From NCBI GenBank assembly GCA_015520105.1, contig WAQT01000019.1, positions 1 through 18,992 of the forward strand: a stretch of DNA of 18,992 bases, written 5' to 3'. The notes below the pieces were generated by a model. That model saw only the letters and a list, made by a program, of their open reading frames with translations, was not told where the DNA came from and made no database searches. Numbering within the stretch: the first letter of the stretch is position 1; every line of letters begins with the position of its first letter. This DNA comes from Candidatus Aenigmatarchaeota archaeon. GTDB lineage: Archaea > Aenigmatarchaeota > Aenigmatarchaeia > QMZP01. Of this stretch, positions 1-7,768 are shown one piece after another. The position numbers and the translations under genes are program-made.

Positions 1-21
1 TTTGAAACCGAATTAATATAA

Positions 22-31
22 GTTATATAGG
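22..31 (+). promoter_or_regulatory. TATA box of the surface-protein operon
   Basis: The A/T box GTTATATAGG is centred about 26 bases before the ATG at 52, the usual TATA-to-TSS distance in archaea. This predicts that transcription starts at or beside the start codon (leaderless mRNA). No Shine-Dalgarno sequence precedes the ATG. A second A/T-rich block (AATTAATATAAG) lies just upstream. Confidence 0.5.
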
Positions 32-51
32 CAAACGCACAATAATAAAGC

Positions 52-2295
52 ATGAGGGCCCAGGCAGAGTTTGTTGTGATTCTCGCTGTTGTTCTTGTGT
101 TTGTCATTGTTTCTTACTACGCTTTCCGCGGATTTGAGGGAGCGTCTCTTCCGGAAGACGTGAAGAAGCTTCAGGAGGTTGTTGAGCAGGAGGTTGAGAG
201 TGTTGTCAGGGACGGAGTCCTGCTTGCGGTAAAGGATATGGAAACTCATGGTGGCTACCTCACAAAAGACATTCTTCTTGGTGGCAGTCCTTCTCCGCTG
301 GACCTTGTGGGTTCCGTGCGGTTTGCAGGAGAGGATGTTCCCTATTGGCAGGTGTGCCAGAACGACCTCTCGCTCTCCGAGGAGGAACTGGAGAACAGAA
401 TCGGGGAAGCTGTGAAGAATTATGTTCTGAACCAGACGAAAAGAATCGATGTGTTCGGAAAGAACGTGAGTTTTGAATTCTCCTCGCTCGGCGTGGATGT
501 TAACATTCTTCCTGACAAAGTGGTTGTGGAGACAACCCTTCCGACAACGGTAAACGGATATAAAATAAGGCGGCCTTACCATTCAGAGGTCAGGACAAAG
601 TTCGGGGAGATAACCGAGTTTGCCAGGGAGCTTTCAAGGGAACTCTCTGCCAACAGGAATTTCGACTGGTTCACTATATATTCGATGTACTTCTCGAGGA
701 ATCTTGCAGACGGGCAGCCCCTTCTTCCGACAGAGGGGGTGCTCACTGAATGCGGAGTACTGTTCAGGTCTCCGGAGCAGATAAGCGAGGGTCTTACAGA
801 GGCTGTGAACTATGTTGTAGGGAACACAGAATGGTGGAAGGACGCGCCCGTTAGTAATGACGTTCCGAAGACGTTTTCGATAAAAAAGGTAAACGGAAAG
901 AGTTATCCTGACCTTTCTGTGAACACGTTCCTTCCTGACGGGTTTGGCATAAGCGTGACCGAGCCGGTTCTTTTCGAGAACACGAAATTTCTTGTGAAAT
1001 GGATTTTCTTTGCGTTCCCCGAATGCGTCTATGTGTATGACCAGTTTTATGACGTGAGTTATCCTATTATTGTAAGAGCGGATGACCAGTATACAGGATA
1101 CAGCTTCAATATGGCCGGGTTCGTGTATGTGACAAGGAAAGGCGGAGAGTATAATGGTTACATGGCTCCCGGGGAGTGTTCCTCTCCTTCCGCTGGAGTG
1201 GCCGACTCCGGGGAGTGCGGGAACCTTGAATGCGAGGCAACCATAAAGGTAAACGAGATTGCGGATTCCAATGGCGGGCAGAGACCGCTCGAAGGCGCGG
1301 CTGTGGTCTATGGCGGATGCTTTGTCGGTTACACAGGCCCTGACGGGGTTGTTTCAGGTCCTGTGAAGTGCGGGGTAAACAACCTCACAGTGTTTTATGA
1401 CAGGAAGCATGAGATTCTCAGGAGAGACGGAATAGATTCGTCTTCTCTGGACAACTCGGTGTTCGGGCTTCATGTGATTCCGAATGTCACTTTCCATTTC
1501 AAGGAGGTGTCAGTAGAGCCGGAACCTTCGGGTATAATGATATTACAGGCGCAGCAGACTCCCGTATACAAGAAGTGCGTTGTTTCTGATGTCATTGATA
1601 AATATTCCGTGGTTGATATGAGAGGGATTGATAGCGGGAGGGATTTCAGCCTGTTCAGCATGAATTCGCAGAGCCAGTCGCGGGCATGCGTGGAGAACAG
1701 TCAGAACTGCCAAGAATGCAGAAACAGCAACATCAACGATATTAATGAAGACGAGTGTTCCAGATGCCTTTCCGATTGCCCTGCGGCTTCAGGGGACGTG
1801 AATGTGGACTACATACCAGCGGGCAGGTATTCAATATCGTCCAGCATAAGGGACCAAACCAGCGGACTGGAATATGGCGGGTTCCTGCCATATAATTATC
1901 AACTAAACGGGAACGCAAAGGACGTCTATATATACACCCCTGTTACGGGCTATCCCTCTTATGACATCGGAGGAAGCAAAAAACAATGGCTTGTGAACTT
2001 CATGAAAGATGAATGCGGAATGGTGCCGGTGTCTGATAGCGAGCAGCCAGAGAGGGTTTACATAACAGAATGCAACTATCAGAACATAGGCAGCGTGATA
2101 GGCGATGCGGGTTGCGCATATCTCAATCAGAACATAGGCAGCGTGAGCTGTTATGGTTATGTGAATCAGGAATGGCCAAACGGGTGCGACGACTATTGCG
2201 ACCCGAGTTATGACGATTGCGGGACTCTCTATGATGTTGAGGGTGTGAAGAGTATGTTTGCGGGACATTGCAATGTGAGGCTGGTGTGCGAATGA
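52..2295 (+). CDS. Large surface protein with prepilin-like N-terminus
   Basis: 747-residue protein of unrecognised family. The N-terminus is R-A-Q-A-E-F followed by an uninterrupted hydrophobic stretch to about residue 24. This resembles archaeal class III (prepilin) signals, where cleavage falls before the Gln and the hydrophobic segment stays as an anchor or assembly helix; a plain signal anchor is the alternative. Almost all the rest is predicted extracellular. Residues about 390-460 look like a carboxypeptidase-regulatory-like beta sandwich, with glycine-rich turns around 'GAAVVYGG' and 'TGPDGVVSGPV'. Residues about 546-580 form a cysteine-dense patch (CxxCxxC spacing), and more cysteines lie in the last 90 residues, suggesting disulfides outside the cell. 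The gene opens the window with its own promoter, and its TGA overlaps the ATG of the next gene (ATGA), so the two are probably translated together. Function unknown; attachment or envelope role is inference. Confidence 0.85.
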   Translation: MRAQAEFVVILAVVLVFVIVSYYAFRGFEGASLPEDVKKLQEVVEQEVESVVRDGVLLAVKDMETHGGYLTKDILLGGSPSPLDLVGSVRFAGEDVPYWQVCQNDLSLSEEELENRIGEAVKNYVLNQTKRIDVFGKNVSFEFSSLGVDVNILPDKVVVETTLPTTVNGYKIRRPYHSEVRTKFGEITEFARELSRELSANRNFDWFTIYSMYFSRNLADGQPLLPTEGVLTECGVLFRSPEQISEGLTEAVNYVVGNTEWWKDAPVSNDVPKTFSIKKVNGKSYPDLSVNTFLPDGFGISVTEPVLFENTKFLVKWIFFAFPECVYVYDQFYDVSYPIIVRADDQYTGYSFNMAGFVYVTRKGGEYNGYMAPGECSSPSAGVADSGECGNLECEATIKVNEIADSNGGQRPLEGAAVVYGGCFVGYTGPDGVVSGPVKCGVNNLTVFYDRKHEILRRDGIDSSSLDNSVFGLHVIPNVTFHFKEVSVEPEPSGIMILQAQQTPVYKKCVVSDVIDKYSVVDMRGIDSGRDFSLFSMNSQSQSRACVENSQNCQECRNSNINDINEDECSRCLSDCPAASGDVNVDYIPAGRYSISSSIRDQTSGLEYGGFLPYNYQLNGNAKDVYIYTPVTGYPSYDIGGSKKQWLVNFMKDECGMVPVSDSEQPERVYITECNYQNIGSVIGDAGCAYLNQNIGSVSCYGYVNQEWPNGCDDYCDPSYDDCGTLYDVEGVKSMFAGHCNVRLVCE

Positions 2296-5200
2296 GGCTG
2301 GATGTGTTTGCATGGACTCTGGCTGTTGTGGGAGTGTGCTACATAGTCCTTAGCATGCCCTTCGTCTCTGCGGTGAATATAAGGGTGTTCTGGGGAGGGG
2401 CGCAGTATGCCTCTGCGGATTACAATCCGTGGAGTCTGGTTGATGTCTCCTTCTCTGAGGAGTGTGTTGGAAACCCGACGCCATACTGCCAGGATTATGC
2501 TCTCGCTGTTTCGGTAAAGAACAGCACCCCGGACGTTGCTGTGAACAGCGTCTACATCTATCAGTGCGGGAACAAGGGACCGGAAGAGTGCATGAAACTC
2601 TCTCCGCTCGAATACGGCGGGGACGCGAGCAAGAGTTTCCTCTGGTCAGCGACAAGCTCCGGCGGTGTCTCGAGGTTTCTTGTGGCCGCAAGGGCAGTAA
2701 AGGACGGAGGTGTGTTCTGGGTTGGAAGGTTTGTTGAATACAGGAGGGATTCGCCTGCAGAGCCCGTGTATCATAACAGCTATGATTTGGATAACGTTGA
2801 CGTTTACGTAAAGGATTACTCGCAGATAGGAGGTGTTGCGGACGCTATTGCGCAGAGGTTTATGGTTCCGTTTGATGCGAATGTTGTGGAGAAGGTTGTC
2901 CTGCAGGGAGCGGAGTATGTTATAGAGGCGGTCTTCTATCCGGACAGGTCTTCGGAGGCGGGCAAAGGAGATGCGGTCTCTTCGGTTTCCGGGGATTACG
3001 GTGTACTGTTCTCCAATTATTCCGGAGGGGTGTACAACGGGATTGCGTTCTTCAGGGAGAGCGGAGGGTCTTCTCAGGGATGCGACTGCCTGTCAGGCCA
3101 GTACTGCGACGCGGTGTACGGATGCAGGAACGAGAACCTTATATCCCTCGAGGTTTACGGGAGCCCGGGTCTTCACGTCACAAACTGTTTTGAGAGGCAT
3201 GAGATATACGTCCCTGTCGAAGTGAAGAATCCTCCGGGAGATATGGTAATTGAGGGTTATCGTTACTCGCTTGGGGGAGAAGAGAGAAGCGCAGCGTGTT
3301 CGGTTCTCTACGGGAACGTGTACAACTGCACGATTGTTGTAGAGCCTCTGGAGGGATGCACTTCAGGAACGCAGACGATAGGACCGAACAACATCTCTTT
3401 TGATATCTCTTACACAGATGACGGGACTCTGAAGACAAAAACGCTTTCTGTCGATATTCCAGATGTGGTGATTGGATCGTACACGTGCGGAAACGGGGTG
3501 TTTGAGAAGGATTTGGGAGAGAGTTCTGAGAACTGCTGCTATGATGCCGGGTGTCCGGACGGATACTGCGACGTGGACGGGCCTGGCAATCCGGAGAGCG
3601 GGCAGTGCAGGCAGGAGTTCGGGAACAGCAATATGGTTGCAAGCATAGAGAAGACGCGTTTCGATTACTTCTCGGTGCAGGGCAGGTCTGTCGGCGTGAG
3701 CGTGGAGTTTTTAGAACCGCCATCGTCCCTTTCGGTTGGTTCATGGAGTTGCGATGCGGAATGCGAGAGCGGGGGTGAGGCCTGCGACGCTTCCTGCAGC
3801 ATATCGTGCCCTGAGAGCGAACCTTTCGAGTGCACAATGGATGTAAGCATCGGGGATTATGATGAGAACAGGGAGTATGTGTTAAGACCTGAGATAAGCG
3901 TTTCTGCAGAATACTACAACGCCTCCGAGATGGTGAGGAAGACCCTTTCTGCGAGCGCGGGTGCGCTCTCGATATCAGCCAACTGGTGCGGCGACAGGAT
4001 ATGCCAAAGCGACGAGAGTTCGGAGAGTTGCTGTTACGACTGCGGGTGCGGCGAGGGGTTCTTCTGCGATTCCGGTAGTGAGGGGGCCTCTTCCTCGGAT
4101 ATGTGCAGGGAGCTGGATTCCGTGGATGTGATTATAGACAGTATGAGCAGCGCAGAGTTCGGGGACGCTGCTGAAAGGAATGTGATAAACATAACCGCAA
4201 GGGTTCCCGATGCTCCGAAGGGGCTCTCTGTGGAACCGTACTGCAGCATAGGCGACGGGAACGTAACCTGCGATTTCTATTGTGACGGGAGGAATGTGTC
4301 AGGAGACTACGTGATGAACTGCACGCTTGAGGTCGGGCCCGTGCGATACACTGACCCGGAGGTTTACGGATTCTATGATGCAGGGACGCACAGGATGACT
4401 GTGACAGGAAACGTTGTCGGTTTCGAAATGGAGTTCAACAGCGGCCCTGACATTGAATGGAAAACAACAGAAAAGGACATCGGAGACATAACAATGGATG
4501 TGGTGTGGCACTGCGGAATGGACGTGTGGGGTGACGGAAACTGGTGCGAAGCGGATTTGGGAGAGAACTCCGAGAACTGCTGCATTGACTGCGGATGCGG
4601 GGACGATATCGCTCCTGACGGAAACCCGAAGATGTTCTGTTACACAGGAGATGATGCGAACGGAGCATGCCTGGAAAGGGAGAGTATAGAGGCGGAGATA
4701 GCTGAAGTGAATCCGGACGTGGTTTCGTGCCAGATTCCTTCTGTAACAGAGGCAGCGAACCCGCAGGCGTGCCGCATACCGCGAAGCATAGAGGTTAAGG
4801 TTTCGGTGAGCAACCCGCCTGAGGGTTTTGATATAGAGGGCGCCTACTGGAAGGTTCCGGGAGAGGAGTGCATGAGCGGGAGGGAGGAGTGCCCCGCAAA
4901 CTGCAGGCCCTATATCGGGGAGCGGGGAGAAGAGGAAGGAAATTACACGTGTTCAGTAGTGCTTCCTGTTCTGGAGAACCCCTCTCCGGGAGAGTATGAG
5001 AAGAATATTGTTCTCAACCTGAGCGGTTCGTATGGGATAAAAGGGAAGAACCACGAAACAGTCGGGACAGCTACAGAGGAGTTCCTTCTGGAGGGAAAGA
5101 TTGTGTTCAATGTCACGAAATCTGTAGCTCTCAAGTCCTGCGAGGAGCAGCAGGAGAGCCTTGACAAAGCGATAGGGAAACTTGAGAGAATAAAGAGCGC

Positions 5201-5681
5201 CCTGGAGGCGTTCCTTATGGTGGTGTGGGGGATAGTGGCTGTTCTGTGGGCAAAATATTTTGTATGTTGTGCTGAGTGTAATGTAGCATGCGCAGGGTGT
5301 TGCGCGACTCCGTATTCTTGGGCTAAAACTGGCACGTTGATAGGGATTTGCCTTAGCGGGACTATTCTGGGCGTGCTATCTTCCGTAAAAAGCAAGCTTG
5401 AGGGGCTCCGGGCGGACAGGTATTCGCTTATGTGCACGGCGGAGGATGCGGAGGGGATTAAGAGGTCTCAGGAGAGAGCGGGCGGGACATGGGAGTCTAC
5501 AGTGGGAATGGTGATGCAGGTAGTGTGCATAATACTATCGCTTGGTGGCGGGCTTGGCGGAGGGAGTTCGACCAGCGAATCGAATATCGTGCTTAAATCG
5601 CAGCAGACATCTCAAACGCGTCCATATTTTACAGGCCTTCCTCAACTTCAATCTAAAGATTTCGCCGCCAGCAATCCGTAG
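2292..5681 (+). CDS. Cysteine-rich multi-domain membrane-anchored surface protein
   Basis: 1129 residues from the ATG that overlaps the previous stop (ATGA). An in-frame ATG at 2268 lies inside the upstream gene and would put eight polar residues before the signal peptide, so it was not chosen. Residues 1-29 are a signal peptide (hydrophobic core, cleavage probably after V-S-A). The ectodomain alternates beta-rich, Ig-like segments with cysteine modules of the pattern CGxxxx...ESSExCCxDxGC. The modules begin at residues 399, 566 and 741, a spacing of 167 and 175; a shorter CDCLSGQYCD element sits at about 264. Many N-glycosylation sequons (NxS/T) are present. The C-terminus has hydrophobic segments near residues 968-990, 1013-1032 and 1070-1090, with a cysteine cluster (CCAECNVACAGCC) between the first two, so the protein is probably anchored by its tail. 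Family not recognised. Likely co-translated partner of the preceding prepilin-like protein. Confidence 0.85.
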   Translation: MRLDVFAWTLAVVGVCYIVLSMPFVSAVNIRVFWGGAQYASADYNPWSLVDVSFSEECVGNPTPYCQDYALAVSVKNSTPDVAVNSVYIYQCGNKGPEECMKLSPLEYGGDASKSFLWSATSSGGVSRFLVAARAVKDGGVFWVGRFVEYRRDSPAEPVYHNSYDLDNVDVYVKDYSQIGGVADAIAQRFMVPFDANVVEKVVLQGAEYVIEAVFYPDRSSEAGKGDAVSSVSGDYGVLFSNYSGGVYNGIAFFRESGGSSQGCDCLSGQYCDAVYGCRNENLISLEVYGSPGLHVTNCFERHEIYVPVEVKNPPGDMVIEGYRYSLGGEERSAACSVLYGNVYNCTIVVEPLEGCTSGTQTIGPNNISFDISYTDDGTLKTKTLSVDIPDVVIGSYTCGNGVFEKDLGESSENCCYDAGCPDGYCDVDGPGNPESGQCRQEFGNSNMVASIEKTRFDYFSVQGRSVGVSVEFLEPPSSLSVGSWSCDAECESGGEACDASCSISCPESEPFECTMDVSIGDYDENREYVLRPEISVSAEYYNASEMVRKTLSASAGALSISANWCGDRICQSDESSESCCYDCGCGEGFFCDSGSEGASSSDMCRELDSVDVIIDSMSSAEFGDAAERNVINITARVPDAPKGLSVEPYCSIGDGNVTCDFYCDGRNVSGDYVMNCTLEVGPVRYTDPEVYGFYDAGTHRMTVTGNVVGFEMEFNSGPDIEWKTTEKDIGDITMDVVWHCGMDVWGDGNWCEADLGENSENCCIDCGCGDDIAPDGNPKMFCYTGDDANGACLERESIEAEIAEVNPDVVSCQIPSVTEAANPQACRIPRSIEVKVSVSNPPEGFDIEGAYWKVPGEECMSGREECPANCRPYIGERGEEEGNYTCSVVLPVLENPSPGEYEKNIVLNLSGSYGIKGKNHETVGTATEEFLLEGKIVFNVTKSVALKSCEEQQESLDKAIGKLERIKSALEAFLMVVWGIVAVLWAKYFVCCAECNVACAGCCATPYSWAKTGTLIGICLSGTILGVLSSVKSKLEGLRADRYSLMCTAEDAEGIKRSQERAGGTWESTVGMVMQVVCIILSLGGGLGGGSSTSESNIVLKSQQTSQTRPYFTGLPQLQSKDFAASNP

Positions 5682-5716
5682 AATCGTGTGAATCCTGCCA
5701 AGAATCACAGATTTAT

Positions 5717-5746
5717 GGCTGAACCAAAAAAACAAACGGTTCAGCC
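5717..5746. terminator. Inverted repeat with T/A-rich loop between convergent genes
   Basis: A perfect 9-bp inverted repeat, GGCTGAACC (5717-5725) and GGTTCAGCC (5738-5746), encloses a 12-base loop. The loop read on the minus strand is T-rich (seven consecutive T). The repeat covers the stop codon of L12 (5741-5743) and lies between the convergent surface-protein and ribosomal operons. Archaeal termination is driven mainly by T tracts, so it most plausibly serves the rpl12 end. Termination is inferred from position and composition. Confidence 0.5.
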
Positions 5747-6046
5747 GAAGAGCGCACCGAGTCCTGCTGCCGCTTCCTCGGCCTTCTTCTCCTGGTCTTC
5801 CTCTTTCTTCTCTTCCTTCTTCTCTTCCTTTGCTTCCTCAGCAGGAGCAGCCTGCGCCGGAGCTGCAGCAACAGCTGCCTGCGCTATTGCTTCCTCTATG
5901 TTCACGCCCTCGAGGCTCGCCACAAGGGACTTTACCCTCGCCGGGTCCGGTTTCTCTCCTGTTGCTTCAAGGACCTTCGTGAGATGGGCCTCGTCTATGG
6001 GCTTTCCTGCAGAGTGCAGCAGAAGAGCCGCGTATATCATCTCCAT
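5741..6046 (-). CDS. rpl12p: Large ribosomal subunit protein L12/P1 (stalk)
   Basis: 101 residues, typical of archaeal P1/L12. The N-terminal dimerisation and P0-binding part (MEMIYAALLLHSAGKPIDEAHLTKVLEATG...) is followed by an alanine-rich hinge (about 58-75), a highly charged Glu/Lys stretch, and the conserved hydrophobic tail AGLGALFG that contacts translational GTPases. The start is the ATG at 6046. It has a strong GGAGG site about 5 bases upstream (6051-6059 region) and begins at the family's conserved N-terminus; a longer frame from 6073 would add nine basic residues not expected for this family. It starts 23 bases after the P0 stop and is the last gene of the operon. Multiple dimers bind the C-terminal part of P0 to form the stalk. 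Confidence 0.95.
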   Translation of the reverse strand: MEMIYAALLLHSAGKPIDEAHLTKVLEATGEKPDPARVKSLVASLEGVNIEEAIAQAAVAAAPAQAAPAEEAKEEKKEEKKEEDQEKKAEEAAAGLGALFG

Positions 6047-6069
6047 TCTATCCCTCCTTTTTTTGATAA

Positions 6070-7065
6070 TCATTCCTTCTTCTCTTCCTGCGAAGAGCTT
6101 CCGGTTTCTTCGCTGGTTTCGGTTTTCTGTTCTTCCTGATTCCCGGTTTCCTGATTGTTCTTGCCTTCCTCCGGGTTCTCTGGTTCCTGGCCGCTCTCTT
6201 TACTGTCTCCGGAGACGGTTTCCGGTTCCTTTATTTGTAGCTTGGATTTAAGTGCGTTTTTCTCCGCGTTCGCCTTTGCAAGCAGTTGTTTTATCGTGTA
6301 TTTCGTGGGTATCTCCCTGTCAAGCGCGAGAGCAACCGCTTCCCTGTGCGCTTTCTGGAGGAAGAGCGTGATGTTCTCCTTCGTGTAGTATCCTATGGAG
6401 AAGGCGAGCCTGAACGCCCTTGCGTGGGCTGCCTTGAGGTCCTCTATGTATTTCTCAGGAGGCACGAATAGTATGTCCTTGTTGTATATGATTCCGTTCT
6501 CCCATGCGGCGATGAGGTTCAGGCCTATCTCCATGGGCTCTATGCCCAGTTTTGCGAGCAGGCCAGCAAGCTCAGGACTTATCTCCTCTCCCTCCTTTGC
6601 GACAATCGTGTCCTGCTTGACAGCTATCTTGTCGCCCTCCACCCCTGCAGGTATCTTGAGTCTTTGCAGCTCTCCTATGGCAGGGCCCGGAGGCAGCGGC
6701 GTGGGGCCTGCCTTTACAATTATGTCATGCGGCGCTATATCTCCCGCTTTGGCAAAGGCCTTGGATTTCGCTGAGTCTATCTTTCTTGCAAGCCTGAAGG
6801 GGTTTGTGTTGCTCAGGAGAAGCGCAGGCTCTCCCCTTATCATCTCCGAGAGCTTCTCTATGCCGTCAAGCCCGGATTCCTTGAATGCAAGGGATATGAG
6901 CCTCTTCTTCACCATCCTTATGGTTGCCTCTCCACGAAGCATGTTCCTTATGGAATGGAGCTGGCGAGCAGGAAGGCCGTGCATGTCAAGTATTCCTATC
7001 ACTGGGTGTTTCTTCAGCAACTCCTTGACTTCCTTCAGTTCCTGAATCTTTTTCTTCGATACCAT
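6070..7065 (-). CDS. rplP0: Large ribosomal subunit protein P0/L10 (stalk base)
   Basis: 331 residues, the length expected for archaeal P0. The N-terminal rRNA-binding domain is recognisable (KKHPVIGILDMHGLPARQLHSIRNMLRG). It is followed by the central insertion characteristic of archaeal and eukaryotic P0, helical spine segments that bind P1/L12 dimers (about 200-270), and a Glu/Lys/Gln/Ser-rich tail. The tail does not end in the usual hydrophobic GTPase-binding peptide (such as GLxxLF); it ends in SSSQEEKKE, so only the L12 copies would carry that element here. The start ATG overlaps the L1 stop by one base (TGATG), indicating coupled translation. P0 anchors the stalk to 23S rRNA together with L11. 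Confidence 0.95.
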   Translation of the reverse strand: MVSKKKIQELKEVKELLKKHPVIGILDMHGLPARQLHSIRNMLRGEATIRMVKKRLISLAFKESGLDGIEKLSEMIRGEPALLLSNTNPFRLARKIDSAKSKAFAKAGDIAPHDIIVKAGPTPLPPGPAIGELQRLKIPAGVEGDKIAVKQDTIVAKEGEEISPELAGLLAKLGIEPMEIGLNLIAAWENGIIYNKDILFVPPEKYIEDLKAAHARAFRLAFSIGYYTKENITLFLQKAHREAVALALDREIPTKYTIKQLLAKANAEKNALKSKLQIKEPETVSGDSKESGQEPENPEEGKNNQETGNQEEQKTETSEETGSSSQEEKKE

Positions 7066-7697
7066 CAGAACTCCACCCTTACCGGTTTACCCATAGTGAG
7101 TTTGAGCATCACGGATTTTATGTTGCTCTGGCCTTTTGGGAGCCTCTCCTTTACTGCGTTGAACACGGTTTCTGCGTTCTTTGCGAGCTCTTCGTCTTTC
7201 ATCTGTTCTGTTCCTATAGGGACGGAAATGACCGGGGTTTCCTTTAGCGTTACCCTGACGGATTTTTTCGCTGTTTGAATGAGAGCGTCTACTGGCGCTT
7301 TCGGCGGGACTGGCTTCGGCATCTTGCCGCGGGGACCGAGAACCGCTCCGAAGTGCCTTCCTATGAGCGGCATGAGAGAGACCTCGCCGAAGAATGCATC
7401 ATAACTGTTTGCGAGATGTTTGAGCTTCTTCCTGTCGGCCGCGAGCTTCTCTATATCGTTCTTTGTGATGACAATGTCTGAATGCTTCTTCGCCTCTGGG
7501 AGAAGGGAGTCTGCTATGAACGCTGTCTTTATGTCCTTTCCCCTGCCGTTCGGAAGAATGAGGTCGAATGAGAACCTGTTTTCGGGTTTCTTGAGGTCAA
7601 CGCCTTTCAGGTTTATTATAAGGTCGAGCGTCTGGACAAACTTTCTCTTCTTTGAGGCGCTTTTTGCTTCCTTTATCTTACTGAGAACGTCCTTCAT
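7065..7697 (-). CDS. rpl1p: Large ribosomal subunit protein L1
   Basis: 210 residues, matching archaeal L1 over its whole length. The conserved segment GAVLGPRGKMPKPVPP lies near residues 117-135 and the protein ends in the usual KLTMGKPVRVEF-type strand. L1 forms the mobile L1 stalk that helps release deacylated tRNA, and in several archaea and bacteria it represses its own mRNA. The start at 7697 has an AGGAGGGA ribosome binding site directly upstream (7700-7707). A UUCG-loop hairpin abuts that site and a TATA box lies at 7750-7757, so L1-P0-L12 can be transcribed independently of secE-spt5-rpl11. The gene is separated from rpl11 by the membrane helix-turn-helix gene, unlike the usual L11-L1 adjacency. 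Confidence 0.95.
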   Translation of the reverse strand: MKDVLSKIKEAKSASKKRKFVQTLDLIINLKGVDLKKPENRFSFDLILPNGRGKDIKTAFIADSLLPEAKKHSDIVITKNDIEKLAADRKKLKHLANSYDAFFGEVSLMPLIGRHFGAVLGPRGKMPKPVPPKAPVDALIQTAKKSVRVTLKETPVISVPIGTEQMKDEELAKNAETVFNAVKERLPKGQSNIKSVMLKLTMGKPVRVEF

Positions 7698-7706
7698 GTT
7701 TCCCTC

Positions 7707-7718
7707 CTACCGAAGTAG
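7707..7718 (-). promoter_or_regulatory. UUCG hairpin next to the L1 ribosome binding site
   Basis: On the minus strand CTAC-TTCG-GTAG forms a 4-bp stem closed by a C(UUCG)G tetraloop. Its 3' arm runs directly into the AGGAGGGA ribosome binding site of rpl1, within a predicted leader of about 30 bases. A stable hairpin here could affect initiation on the L1-P0-L12 mRNA. Whether L1 or another protein binds it is not shown by the sequence. Confidence 0.4.
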
Positions 7719-7749
7719 TTCGCGGGTATAGATATAATGCGAGCAAACA

Positions 7750-7757
7750 TTTATAAA
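7750..7757 (-). promoter_or_regulatory. TATA box for rpl1-rplP0-rpl12
   Basis: TTTATAAA, a self-complementary consensus archaeal TATA box, lies about 55 bases before the L1 start and between the stop of the helix-turn-helix gene and rpl1. With a TSS about 25 bases downstream (near 7727), the mRNA would have a leader of about 30 bases including the hairpin and the ribosome binding site. Confidence 0.6.
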
Positions 7758-7768
7758 GATATGCGGGG

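Noticed and set aside
2268..2291. Upstream ATG of the 1129-residue surface protein
   Set aside because: It lies inside the preceding gene and puts polar residues before the signal peptide; the ATGA overlap at 2292 is the better start.
5688..6251. Open frame on the plus strand opposite rpl12/rplP0
   Set aside because: Ser/Phe/Ala-rich mirror of the Glu/Lys-rich tails on the other strand; no domain or ribosome binding site.
6395..7045. 216-codon open frame antisense to rplP0
   Set aside because: Complement of a clearly conserved ribosomal gene; no family features.
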